In this document: positions 54,992-63,797 of the stretch, in pieces | Layout of the letters: every line of letters starts with the position of its first letter | Numbering within the stretch: the first letter of the stretch is position 1 | NCBI RefSeq assembly: GCF_039871975.1 | Contig: NZ_JBDPLL010000001.1 | Source of the DNA: Trichormus_B sp936914905 | GTDB lineage: Bacteria; Cyanobacteriota; Cyanobacteriia; Cyanobacteriales; Nostocaceae | Reading direction: 5' to 3' (one strand) | Length of the DNA: 64,000 nucleotides | The notes under the pieces: model-generated | The model's database searches: none | Told to the model about the DNA's origin: nothing | The model's input: only the letters and a program-made list of their open reading frames with translations | Program-made: the position numbers and the translations under genes

Positions 54992-55817
54992 TAATTTAAG
55001 TCTATTGTAAATAATTAGCGAAAAACATAAAATCAAAAATCGATGACATCTGAAGCTTTATGGAAAGACTGAAAACCCCGTCTTTAGATTCCAGATTTAT
55101 CTCTCTTCTATATTACTTTCTTCTTGTATATTTCCAAGGGAGGCTCAGGAAAAGTTCGCCAAATATTAGAAATAGCATCCTCTCCACTCGAAAAATCCTA
55201 TGATGTATTGCTTGCTGGGGAGCGTTTACTTGCTTACCATCAGCCATAACATTAATAATTAAATTTCAATCAATCACTTTTTTGAAAAACCATTCTTTAA
55301 GCAATCAAGGAATTCAACTTTTCAATGATTGATTTATTTGCACCTCTAATTACTCAAAATGATTAATTTTATTTAGATGATATCTAATATCTTAGCTGTA
55401 GGAATATTCCTTCATAATTTGGCTGTATTCTCAATACTATCTCCATTACTGCCTGCCTTTATTAGAATCTTAAATAAGGTTTCCTGGTAACATATCCCCT
55501 GAGTTTCAATGGAGAAATTTTATACTAAACACTCAATAACTTCTTCAAGAGTTTCTGAGTCTGTTAAAACCAGTTATTGTGATGAAACAGTCGATTTTTT
55601 CAGCCAATATGCTACACACTACTTTCATCATTTCATTTTTTGACCCCTTTCAAAACAGTATAAGCCTTAATTATGTGTTTCGTAGTTTATAGCACCTGCA
55701 TATACTTAAAAGTGATTAGTGCTCGCTCTTCTGTTAAAAACTTTTTGGTTTACTGCTAATTCCCAACTAGCAACTTGCGTTAGATAGAATAAATGACAAA
55801 TAGCTACAAACACGCTC
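54992..55817. other. Region of 826 bases without an intact gene
   Basis: Only scattered coding-like words are seen, such as ISKGGSGKVRQILEIASSPL, EKSYDVLLAGERLLAYHQP (about 55128-55245, plus strand), which may be another transposase or hypothetical remnant. The rest is AT-rich with many stops in all frames. The clpP promoter should lie near 55690-55790. Confidence 0.45.
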
Positions 55818-56423
55818 ATGATTCCTATCGTTATTGAACAATCGGGTCGAGGTGAACGCGCCTTTGATATCTACTCACGGCTGTTACGTGAGCGCATTAT
55901 CTTTTTGGGACAACAGGTGGATAGCGGTCTAGCTAACTTGATTGTTGCCCAATTGTTGTTTTTAGATGCTGAAGACCCGGAGAAAGACATTTATATGTAT
56001 ATCAATTCTCCTGGTGGTTCAGTGACGGCGGGGATGGGCATTTTTGATACCATGAAAAATATCCGCCCTGATGTCTGTACCATTTGTACCGGACTGGCAG
56101 CGAGTATGGGCGCTTTCCTTCTTAGTGCTGGAAGCAAAGGTAAGCGTATGAGTTTACCACATTCACGAATTATGATTCACCAACCTTTAGGTGGCGCACA
56201 AGGACAAGCCACTGATATTGAAATTCAGGCGCGGGAAATTTTATACCACAAGCGCAAGCTGAACGGGTATTTAGCCGAACACACAGGTCAACCACTTGAG
56301 CGGATTGCGGAAGATACAGAACGAGACTTCTTCATGTCTCCAGAAGAAGCTCAGGAATACGGCTTAATTGACCAAGTAATTGACCGTCACGCCGCCGGTA
56401 GCCGTCCAATGGTGGTGGTGTAG
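55818..56423 (+). CDS. clpP: ATP-dependent Clp protease proteolytic subunit
   Basis: 201 residues. The serine protease triad is complete: Ser in GLAASMGAFLLSAG, His in MIHQPLGGAQGQATDIEI and Asp in ERDFFMSPEEA. There is no propeptide beyond a few residues. ClpP forms the 14-subunit chamber that works with ClpX or ClpC. Cyanobacteria carry several clpP genes and an inactive clpR; this one is an active type. It stands alone here. Confidence 0.95.
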   Translation: MIPIVIEQSGRGERAFDIYSRLLRERIIFLGQQVDSGLANLIVAQLLFLDAEDPEKDIYMYINSPGGSVTAGMGIFDTMKNIRPDVCTICTGLAASMGAFLLSAGSKGKRMSLPHSRIMIHQPLGGAQGQATDIEIQAREILYHKRKLNGYLAEHTGQPLERIAEDTERDFFMSPEEAQEYGLIDQVIDRHAAGSRPMVVV

Positions 56424-56496
56424 CGGACTGGGGAGTGGGGACTGGTAAGAATACCCAATTACCAACTAGCAATTACTAATTACCCATTCCCTTCTT

Positions 56497-57318
56497 TTAA
56501 AACCCCGCTATGGGATCAGGTTGAGATTTGAGGTAGTTGAGAAAATCTAGCAATTCTTCTTCGCTAAGTAAAGAACGCCCTAACTTACCGTAGGTTTTTT
56601 TAAGATGTTCTCTTCCCTGTTCTTTTGTCCAGCCTAAACGCTCTATCTGTACATCGGTTTGGGCAATGACATCGGATAAATTTACTGGTTCGTTTTTCTT
56701 CTTCCTTTTGGCAATCGCTGATTGTGAGCTAATAACGTCGGTAGGAGAATAACTGCGTGGTGTAAATGGTGTGACGTTACTTGCACTAATTGTTGGTAAG
56801 GGTTGAAGTTCAGGTTCTGGACTAGATAAGATCTCTAGTTCGGGCTCTGAAGTATAAAGTTCTTGATCTCTGGTACTAGTTCCAGAAAAACTTTGACTTA
56901 AGGCTGGGTTGTAAATATATCTTGTAGTGTTGTTGTTTTGTTTAATTGCCGGGGGTAGAGTTGTTTCTGTGTTACTGGAGAGTGACCATTGACTACTGAC
57001 AACTTCACTCGATGCAGAGACCGACTCATTTAATACACTCGTAGTATTTACGGTAGGGTTTATTTGAGCCGGAGAAATGGGTTTTGGAGAAAACGGCACT
57101 GTTTCCCCAGTACTAGTGATTCCCAAAACCATCAGCGCCCGATTTCTGGCTTGGTCTTCAGCAACTTCTACAGTTTCTGCTGCTGAGATACCAGTGGCAC
57201 GGGTAACACCTTCAATTTGAACACTAACTCGGACGATATATTTGCCTTGAAAAATCTGTACCAATTCGGAAATAATGCTGCCGTTGGTATACAAGCTCTG
57301 GAATTGAGCCAACATCAT
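56497..57318 (-). CDS. Cyanobacterial protein of unknown function with N- and C-terminal conserved-looking domains
   Basis: 273 residues. Residues 12-70 form a small alpha/beta module (ISELVQIFQGKYIVRVSVQI, GISAAETVEVAEDQARNRAL) that looks like a double-stranded RNA-binding or Rad52-like strand-helix unit. A low-complexity Ser/Thr/Pro linker (75-215) follows. The end, LGWTKEQGREHLKKTYGKLG and RSLLSEEELLDFLNYLKSQ, resembles the C-terminal tail seen in some phage or bacterial recombination proteins. A nucleic-acid role is therefore possible but unproven. It converges with clpP. Confidence 0.65.
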   Translation of the reverse strand: MMLAQFQSLYTNGSIISELVQIFQGKYIVRVSVQIEGVTRATGISAAETVEVAEDQARNRALMVLGITSTGETVPFSPKPISPAQINPTVNTTSVLNESVSASSEVVSSQWSLSSNTETTLPPAIKQNNNTTRYIYNPALSQSFSGTSTRDQELYTSEPELEILSSPEPELQPLPTISASNVTPFTPRSYSPTDVISSQSAIAKRKKKNEPVNLSDVIAQTDVQIERLGWTKEQGREHLKKTYGKLGRSLLSEEELLDFLNYLKSQPDPIAGF

Positions 57319-58057
57319 ACTGCCACCAATCTAAATCTGTTGAAATTTATTTGTACTTGATAGGACTTCCTGGTACTTTTCGCGCTATGATCATCTGTCA
57401 CGATTGTAGCAGCAGTTAATTTATGCCTATTATGCAGAAATTTTAGCTACTGCTGACTAACTCAGGGTGTTCTTCCTTTCAATGCTATACTAATTACCCA
57501 AATCAATATCTAGAAGTATTTTCTGGAAGTGCGCTCTAAATCTACAATAATAAAGATAAGGTTCGCCCTCATTGCTTGTTAAGCTGCTTACCTGATTCTT
57601 ACCGATTCTACAGATGGGAAAATTGGGTTTATCGGCAGTTTCTCCTAGTTAAAACTCAGATTCTCATGGCGTAAAATTACCTGAAATCTAAACAATCAAA
57701 CACCTGTTTCTTGCCTTGTGTAGGAGTTTATAGGTGAAATGGAGAGTTCTCTAAACCAAATCTCTCAAAAACCACGAGCATCATTACCAGGTGGAAATCG
57801 AGTATCAGGAGTGCTTTGTAAGATTGGTTAGGTGAAGAAAGTTGAACCCAGGTGAACTCTGAGAGTGTCGTGCAGTGAGAAGTTCCTGTCAGAGGAGAGG
57901 GTTCCTCTGACAGGAACTTCGGCAGCCTTGCCTTCTCTACCAGACGCTATGCAAACGAGTAATTCGTTAGCAACAAGTGTCTGTAGGCTGTGAGGATATA
58001 CAGGGAAGAACCAGATTACACGAAAAATGATGTTTTGACCAAAGGTCGGTTCACTGC
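57319..58057 (+). promoter_or_regulatory. Long leader region of the RNase II/R-like gene with an 18-bp hairpin
   Basis: Some 740 bases precede the RNase gene with no intact neighbour gene. GAAGTTCCTGTCAGAGGA (57879-57896) and its exact complement (57903-57920) form an 18-bp stem with a 6-base loop GAGGGT, 137 bases before the start codon at 58058. No T-run follows, so it is not a simple terminator. A 30-codon open frame (ATG 57739 to TAG 57829-57831) lies upstream. Such leaders can control RNase genes through their own product, which is inference here. Confidence 0.6.
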
Positions 58058-60412
58058 ATGGAATTTTCAATCGCTACACTCCTTGCCAATTTTACTGATG
58101 ATAAATTGGTAGCTCGGAAGGTTTTGGAAAAAAAACTGGGTTGTGAGGATGAAGACAGTTTAGAAAAACTTCACATTGCTTTGGAGGTGCTAGAAAAAAT
58201 TGGGCTGTTAGTAAAAGAACGTGGTAAATATCGCCGTGTATCAGAAGAGGGGCTAATTGAAGCTAAACTCCGCTGTTCTAGCAAGGGGTTTTGCTTTGCA
58301 ATTCAGGATGTGGAAGGCTCTGAGGATATTTACATCCGGGAAAGTCATCTTAGTAATGCCTGGAATGGCGATCGCGTTTTGGTCAGAGTGCTAAAAGAAG
58401 GTAGTCGTCGGCGTTCTCCTGAAGGCGAAGTGAAGTTGATTCTCGAGCGTTCCAATCACACTTTACTCGCACGGATTAAGCAAGTGGAAGGGGGTTTCCG
58501 TGCTGTTCCTTTAGATGATCGTCTGCTGTTTGAATTGAAATTGTTAACAAACGGCATGAAATTAGAAGAAGCTATCGACCACCTGGCTCATGTAGAAGTT
58601 CTGCGTTATCCTTTAGCTCAGTATCCACCTCTCGGGCAGGTGGTACAAATACTGGGGAGTGATGCAGAAGCTGCTGCTGATATAGATTTGGTAACTTGTA
58701 AACACGATTTATCTCGGAATTTTTCGGAAAACGTATTAGATACAGCCGCTAAGTTGCCCAAAAAGTTACTGAAAGCAGATTTGAAAGATCGCCTAGATTT
58801 ACGTAACTTGTTTACTCTGACAATAGAAGGGGTAAACGGTGATGATAGAGTCATAGAAAATGCTTGGAGCTTGGAAAAAAATCCCAGTGGTCCATGGCGG
58901 TTGATTGTTCATGTCACTGATTTATCTCACTATATTCAGGCTGATGAAATATTAGACCGAGAAGCACTCAAACGGGGGAGGTCAGTGTATCTCGGAGAAT
59001 TAATTTTACCTATGTTGCCTGATACTGTGGGAGAACGTTGTTCTTTGATGCCAGGTAGCGATCACCTTTGTCTCTCTTTTGTGATTACTATTGATCCCCA
59101 ATCGGGAGAAGTGTTGGAATGGGAAATTCAACCCAGTGTCATTAATGTGGATCAGTCCATCAGCAAACAACAAGCACAAGCAGTTCTTACAGGTGAATCC
59201 ACAAAAGCATCTGCTGAAAGTATCGAGATATTACATAACCTAGCCACTTTGGCTAAAGCAGCTAAACAAGCTCGGTTGTCTCGTGGTAGTTTGCAATTGA
59301 ACCTACCACCTAGCCAAAATCCTTACCATGATGAGGGAGTGATGGGGGCTGTGGTAGTCAATGACTCACTAGTGCGATCGCTCATCACAGAGTATGTACT
59401 GTTGGTTAATGAACTGATGGCAGATCATCTCAGTGCCTTGGGAGTTCCTGCTATTTGGCGAGTCCAAGGGACACCCGATCCTGAAGATGTTCAGGAAATG
59501 CTGAAATTAGCCATTAATTTGGGTGTGGAACTGACACTTGATCCAGATTTAGAAATTCAACCTCTAGATTATCAACACTTAACTAGAGCCTTTACAGAAT
59601 CACCATCGGAACAAGTCCTTACCTACTTATTACAAGATACTCTCAAGCCATCTTTATACAGCACCACCAAAACTCCGCACTTCGGTTTAGCTCTGCCACA
59701 GTATCTTCACTTTAGTTCTCCCTTACGGCGTTATCCAGATTTATTAATGCAAAGGGTATATCATGCTCTACTGGAATACGGGCGCGATCGCCGCAACACC
59801 CGTGTCAAAGAGCGTGTTAACTTGCGTCACTCCGCTTCCCATCTGGAAATTAACTGGAATGTTCTCCCTCCAGAACTCCAACAAGAACTACAAAGCGATT
59901 TAACCAGAGTGCTTGTTCAGATTAATGACAGAGAAAAAGAAGTCCAAGAAGCTGAAGCCGACTTAGCCGGACTGCAAAAAGCCCAACTGATGAAACAGCG
60001 AATCGGTCAAGTCTTTCCCGGTGTAATTACTGGGGTTCAATCCTACGGCTTCTTTGTCGAAATTGAAGTCCCAGCGACTGAGTTAGAAATCGGTTCCAAG
60101 CTGAGTACACCATTGCGAGTAGAAGGACTGGTTCATGTCAGTTCCCTCAAAGATGATTGGTATGAATACCGCGCTAGACAACAAGCTCTTTTTGGCCGCA
60201 AAAATCGCGCCTCCTATCGACTAGGTGATCGAGTAGCTGTACAAGTCAAAAGTGTAGATTACTATCGCCAGCAAATTGACTTAGTCACAGTTGGTGCTGA
60301 TGGTGTAGCCAAAGGCTTAGGAGTTGGAGCAGGAAATCAAGATACATCCGATGCTTACTTAGAAGATCAGACAGACACTCTTGATTTAGATTTATACGAT
60401 GAGGATGAGTAA
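58058..60412 (+). CDS. RNase II/R (RNB) family protein with altered active site, possibly Zam-like
   Basis: 784 residues. An N-terminal winged-helix/cold-shock part (to about 240) leads to the RNB domain (about 245-560) and a C-terminal S1 domain (about 645-750, VFPGVITGVQSYGFFVEIEV). In the RNB core, TIEGVNGDDRVIENAW (255-270) replaces the T-I-D-G-x-D-A-x-D-F-D-D-A of RNase R, so most metal-binding aspartates are changed, while VHVTDLSHYI, GRSVYLGELILPMLPD and HFSSPLRRYPDLLMQR are kept. Length and this pattern fit the cyanobacterial Zam protein rather than a classical RNase R (family assignment from memory). Two HIP1 sites lie near 59377 and 59784. ubiX follows after 21 bases. Confidence 0.85.
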   Translation: MEFSIATLLANFTDDKLVARKVLEKKLGCEDEDSLEKLHIALEVLEKIGLLVKERGKYRRVSEEGLIEAKLRCSSKGFCFAIQDVEGSEDIYIRESHLSNAWNGDRVLVRVLKEGSRRRSPEGEVKLILERSNHTLLARIKQVEGGFRAVPLDDRLLFELKLLTNGMKLEEAIDHLAHVEVLRYPLAQYPPLGQVVQILGSDAEAAADIDLVTCKHDLSRNFSENVLDTAAKLPKKLLKADLKDRLDLRNLFTLTIEGVNGDDRVIENAWSLEKNPSGPWRLIVHVTDLSHYIQADEILDREALKRGRSVYLGELILPMLPDTVGERCSLMPGSDHLCLSFVITIDPQSGEVLEWEIQPSVINVDQSISKQQAQAVLTGESTKASAESIEILHNLATLAKAAKQARLSRGSLQLNLPPSQNPYHDEGVMGAVVVNDSLVRSLITEYVLLVNELMADHLSALGVPAIWRVQGTPDPEDVQEMLKLAINLGVELTLDPDLEIQPLDYQHLTRAFTESPSEQVLTYLLQDTLKPSLYSTTKTPHFGLALPQYLHFSSPLRRYPDLLMQRVYHALLEYGRDRRNTRVKERVNLRHSASHLEINWNVLPPELQQELQSDLTRVLVQINDREKEVQEAEADLAGLQKAQLMKQRIGQVFPGVITGVQSYGFFVEIEVPATELEIGSKLSTPLRVEGLVHVSSLKDDWYEYRARQQALFGRKNRASYRLGDRVAVQVKSVDYYRQQIDLVTVGADGVAKGLGVGAGNQDTSDAYLEDQTDTLDLDLYDEDE

Positions 60413-60433
60413 CTTTCCCAGATAATTAATTCC

Positions 60434-61054
60434 GTGTCAACTAGCACAAAACCACTTATTTTAGGTATATCAGGCGCATCTGGTCTGATTTATGCCGTTC
60501 GCACTCTAAAATCTCTCCTAACAGCAGAGTATATAATCGAACTCGTTGCTTCCAAATCAACTTACATGGTTTGGCAAGCAGAGCAAGATATTCGTATGCC
60601 AGCAGCTCCCGAAGCACAAGAGAAATTTTGGCGACAGCAAGCCGGAGTTCCCCTACTTGGTAAACTCCGGTGTCATCCTTGGAGTGATGTTGGTGCTGGA
60701 ATCGCTAGTGGTTCTTTCAAAACTTTGGGTATGCTCATTATGCCATGCAGCATGAGTACAGTCGCCAAACTAGCTGTAGGGATGAGTTCCGACCTCCTAG
60801 AAAGAGCAGCAGATGTCCAAATTAAAGAAGGACGTAAGCTGGTTATTGTTCCTAGGGAAACTCCTTTTAGCCTGATTCACCTACGGAACTTAACAACCTT
60901 AGCAGAAACAGGAGTGAGAGTAGTTCCTGCTATACCTGCTTGGTATCACAATCCCCAAAGCATTGAAGATTTAGTTGATTTTGTAGTAGCCCGTGCTTTA
61001 GATCAGCTAGATATTGACTGTATACCTATTCAACGTTGGCAAGGTCATCTTTAA
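60434..61054 (+). CDS. ubiX: Flavin prenyltransferase UbiX
   Basis: 206 residues; GTG 60434 begins MSTSTKPLILGISGASGLIY. The FMN-binding GISGASG, the catalytic-site MPCSMSTVAKLAVGMSSDLL, the RKLVIVPRETPFSLIHLRNL and the final PAIPAWYHNP are all typical. The enzyme adds dimethylallyl to FMN, making the cofactor for UbiD decarboxylases that act in quinone synthesis. It begins 21 bases after the RNase gene on the same strand, so they are probably co-transcribed. Confidence 0.94.
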   Translation: MSTSTKPLILGISGASGLIYAVRTLKSLLTAEYIIELVASKSTYMVWQAEQDIRMPAAPEAQEKFWRQQAGVPLLGKLRCHPWSDVGAGIASGSFKTLGMLIMPCSMSTVAKLAVGMSSDLLERAADVQIKEGRKLVIVPRETPFSLIHLRNLTTLAETGVRVVPAIPAWYHNPQSIEDLVDFVVARALDQLDIDCIPIQRWQGHL

Positions 61055-61257
61055 ATCAGTTATCAGTTATCAGTTTCTTTACTATTGAAGTAGGAAGGCA
61101 CAAAAAAACCTTAGACGTGGAGCGGCTTCTCGGAGAGAAGTATATAACGAAAAGTAAAATTGACCAAAACCTCTTGCCTGTTGCTTGTCATAACGACAAT
61201 TTTTAACACCCACCTACTTATTGATAACTGTTCCCTATTTCCTAACAGTTGATAAAA
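61055..61257. other. Intergenic region with ATCAGTT repeats
   Basis: It begins with ATCAGTT units (61055-61077) directly after ubiX and contains a short GGAGCGGCTTCTCGG-like inverted piece near 61115-61135. No gene is seen. Confidence 0.4.
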
Positions 61258-61923
61258 ATGGCTAGAATTCGCTTAATTTTCTTAGTAGTGACACTGGGAG
61301 GACTAACACTATTATTAGTCCAAAATTTTTCCCCTGCCCTTCCCCTGGTATTTTTGGGTATGCGGACTCAACCATTACCATTAAGTTTATGGATTTTATT
61401 TAGCATCGTGGCTGGTGGGTTTACATCTTTTTTAATCACTACCTTGTTAAAATTCGGTAATTATTTTGCTCAACAGTCATCAACAACCACAGTCAAATCA
61501 ACTGCAACTACACCACGCACCAAGACAAATGCAAGGGGAGAAAATAGACAAACTTCTCAAACTTTACACAAGCAAACAAGTACAACTGATTATTATACTA
61601 ATAACGAGTTTGATGATTGGGACACAGATCGTAATCAAGAGAAAGATTGGGATTTCAACGAATCACCACAGACACCAAGCTCGAAAAGCTTCTCACCTCA
61701 GCAACCACGCAAAAATACTTCCCCTTCTGATTCTATTTATTCCTACAGTTCCCAAGAACCCAAAAATACTCGAGTTGGAAAAACTGAATCCATTTATGAT
61801 GCTGATTATCGAGTAATTATCCCTCCTTATCAACCACCAACTACTGATCAAACAAATGATGATGATTGGGATTTTTTTGAAGATGAAGATTTGGACGATT
61901 ATAACAAACCTACTCGACAGTAG
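61258..61923 (+). CDS. LapA-like two-span membrane protein with acidic, low-complexity tail
   Basis: From ATG 61258 (MARIRLIFLVVTLGGLTLLL) the protein has 221 residues. Two spans with the joint VQNFSPALPLVFLGMRTQPL, the LapA/DUF1049 motif, are followed by about 150 residues that are disordered: Ser/Thr/Gln-rich and then Asp/Glu/Trp-rich (DEFDDWD-like pieces, DDDWDFFEDEDLDDYN). The tail may bind partners on the cytoplasmic face. A short relative is at 20020-20289. TTG 61249 is an upstream alternative start but less likely. Confidence 0.75.
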   Translation: MARIRLIFLVVTLGGLTLLLVQNFSPALPLVFLGMRTQPLPLSLWILFSIVAGGFTSFLITTLLKFGNYFAQQSSTTTVKSTATTPRTKTNARGENRQTSQTLHKQTSTTDYYTNNEFDDWDTDRNQEKDWDFNESPQTPSSKSFSPQQPRKNTSPSDSIYSYSSQEPKNTRVGKTESIYDADYRVIIPPYQPPTTDQTNDDDWDFFEDEDLDDYNKPTRQ

Positions 61924-61989
61924 AAACAACCAAAATAAATAAAAATTTTACCTCTTAGCTTTTTCCTAACTTCAGCAAGAACTCTACAC

Positions 61990-62107
61990 CCTACACTTGT
62001 CTCTGTACTCCCGCGATTCTTGAAAGTTGTCTGAGTTGGGTTTATGCTTGGAAAGTCAAATGGCCAGTTGTTAAAGCTGTTTGCATAATGTCTCGAATTT
62101 GAGTCAT
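61990..62107 (-). pseudogene. Tiny 5' remnant of an unknown gene
   Basis: ATG at 62105-62107 reads MTQIRDIMQTALTTGHLTFQA then TAA, with AQLRQL-like residues after the stop. It looks like the first 30 residues of a helical cyanobacterial protein whose remainder is deleted. Confidence 0.35.
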
Positions 62108-62314
62108 CGTTGATACCTCATTAGTAATGTAAAACTCATTGAACTCTCTAATTTTGAGGAAATTTATTTCCCTAAAGTTTCCAACAGGTTATATAAAATT
62201 CCCGTTAAGTTTAAGAATACCTAAGTAGTAAGGAAAAATGCACCTAACACTTGTTATTGAATTCATTAATAATTTATAGTTAGTTTATTCAGGCTTTATA
62301 TAATAAGTGTTAGT

Positions 62315-62330
62315 CTAACGTTAACGTTAG
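62315..62330. promoter_or_regulatory. Perfect 16-base palindrome upstream of the HTH gene
   Basis: CTAACGTTAACGTTAG lies 22 bases before the ATG at 62353, overlapping the expected transcription start region (TATATAATAA at about 62298-62307 could be a -10 box). Its position suggests an operator, perhaps for the HTH protein itself (inference). Confidence 0.55.
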
Positions 62331-62352
62331 GGTAAATCAACCAATAACAATA

Positions 62353-62715
62353 ATGGCGGCAGTAGATTCCCCAGCAATCGAAGAAGAATTTATCGAAGCT
62401 CAAAAAAATTGGGATCTAGACAAATTAAACGTAGATTTAGCTTATGCCAAGAGAAAAGTTCTCACACCCGTGGAAAAGAAATTGCTGAGACGTTTGCTTT
62501 GTGGTTGTAGTCCTGCGGAAATAGCCAAGAAAGTTTATCAAAGTAGCACTAGCAGCACTGTCAGAGTTTATCTTTCTAATGGATTATATAAATACATAGA
62601 AGATATGCTGAGTAATCAGGCAGGATGCTTAATTAAGGTAAAAAACTGGAGTCATGTAACTCATTTATTAGAAAAAGCCGGGTATAAAAAAAATGATTTT
62701 AAATATCACCAATAA
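62353..62715 (+). CDS. HTH-containing small protein preceding an NB-ARC gene
   Basis: 120 residues. The middle section (KRKVLTPVEKKLLRRLLCGC, SPAEIAKKVYQSSTSSTVRV, YLSNGLYKYIEDML) has the form of a LuxR-like or sigma-4-like helix-turn-helix, as found at the N-terminus of many cyanobacterial NB-ARC/WD40 proteins. The C-terminal part is basic (KVKNWSHVTHLLEKAGYKKN). It is followed 6 bases later by a broken NB-ARC gene, so it is either a separate regulator or the N-terminal domain cut off by a new stop (TAA 62713-62715). The frame itself is clean. Confidence 0.6.
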   Translation: MAAVDSPAIEEEFIEAQKNWDLDKLNVDLAYAKRKVLTPVEKKLLRRLLCGCSPAEIAKKVYQSSTSSTVRVYLSNGLYKYIEDMLSNQAGCLIKVKNWSHVTHLLEKAGYKKNDFKYHQ

Positions 62716-62720
62716 CCAAA

Positions 62721-63240
62721 TTGATCACAAATACCAGGGAGGAAGAAACTGAATTACCAAAAGTTGAAGCGACCAAAATTCAAGGTTGGGGTGAAGCTGT
62801 TGATATCAGTGGCTTCTGTGGAAGAAATACAGAACTCACCAGAGTTTCAGAATGGATTGTCAATCAGCTTTGTCAGTTGGTTGTAGTTTTTTTTGGGAAT
62901 GGGTGAAATTGGTAAAACTGGTTTTTCTATCAAGTTAGCGCAGGAGGATTATGTGATCTTGTGATCGCGCCATTTATGGCGTAAGAACGAGACGGCCGAA
63001 AATTTAGGAAAGAGTCTGTATCTAGCTTTCCATAGTATTAAGACTAGGAAAGAGTCAAGGAAAGAATTAGGGTTGGGAATAGTAACTAATAGGAACTATC
63101 CATGGAGATGTTGATGACTAATTCATAACTGACCTCATATCCATAATATTTATGAAATAGGCAAAACTAATGAACTAATTCCTAATGTTACTAAACCACA
63201 AATACTAAGAATTACATGTTAGTCAATTCAGGAATTCAGG
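62721..63240 (+). pseudogene. Broken NB-ARC (STAND) ATPase gene, truncated
   Basis: The text ATKIQGWGEAVDISGFCGRN, TELTRVSEWIVNQLCQLVVV is the usual lead-in to the NB-ARC P-loop, and in the next frame FLGMGEIGKTGFSIKLAQED follows. The frame break is at a run of eight T (about 62886-62893), one more than the open reading needs. After SIKLAQEDYVIL a TGA ends it, and only shreds such as IHGDVDD remain up to 63240. Any WD40 or TPR sensor part is gone. STAND proteins are regulators or defence sensors. Confidence 0.7.
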
Positions 63241-63271
63241 GGAAACATTTGTTGAGCTACCCGGAATATTT

Positions 63272-63740
63272 TTATAAATCTAATGACGTGTTCAACAAAA
63301 ATCCCCTTGCTAGAAAACTCTTTGTTTTCTGCCTTTTGTTCTGAGTCGGGATCCCATAATGCCTCTCATGTTTTTCTACCTGTTCAAGGAGACTAGCAGG
63401 CAAAACATTTCCTAATATCTCTAGCCAGTAATAAAATGTGTCCTTTCCTTCGGTTTTAGATATACCGAAATGCAAACCTAAAACCTCAAATGTTGGCATT
63501 TTCCTCAAATAGAACAAGCATAGACATACCTGTTCTTTTATCTCTAGTTTCGGTTTCCATCCTTCTCTTTTCTGATTTATAGGTATCTTTTTACTTTCTA
63601 TCTCAGGTTGAAGTTTTTTATGCTGCATTTCCGCTTGGGCTAAGAAGTCTTGAAACTGATGGTTAGTTATTCCCAGTATTTGTTTTCTACGATGTGGATA
63701 TTCAAGAATATAATTAAGTAGATTTTCCCTTTTGGTAAAG
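63272..63740 (-). mobile_element. IS5-like transposase remnant (N-terminal region)
   Basis: Read leftward from about 63740: NLLNYILEYPHRRKQILGIT, NHQFQDFLAQAEMQHKKLQ, then an open 118-codon piece with KREGWKPKLEIKEQVCLCLF, YLRKMPTFEVLGLHFGISKT and YYWLEILGNVLPASLLEQVE. The HTH before the DDE core of IS5-group elements is recognisable. The catalytic part is missing; the end at 63272 is out of frame. Confidence 0.7.
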
Positions 63741-63797
63741 GGTCAAAATTCCCTTCTAGCATTTTTTGACACCAAGTTAATTTTCCCGACAGGTCTA

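Noticed and set aside
57739..57831. 30-codon frame before the RNase-like gene as an independent gene
   Set aside because: Too short, no family resemblance; kept only as a note in the leader description.
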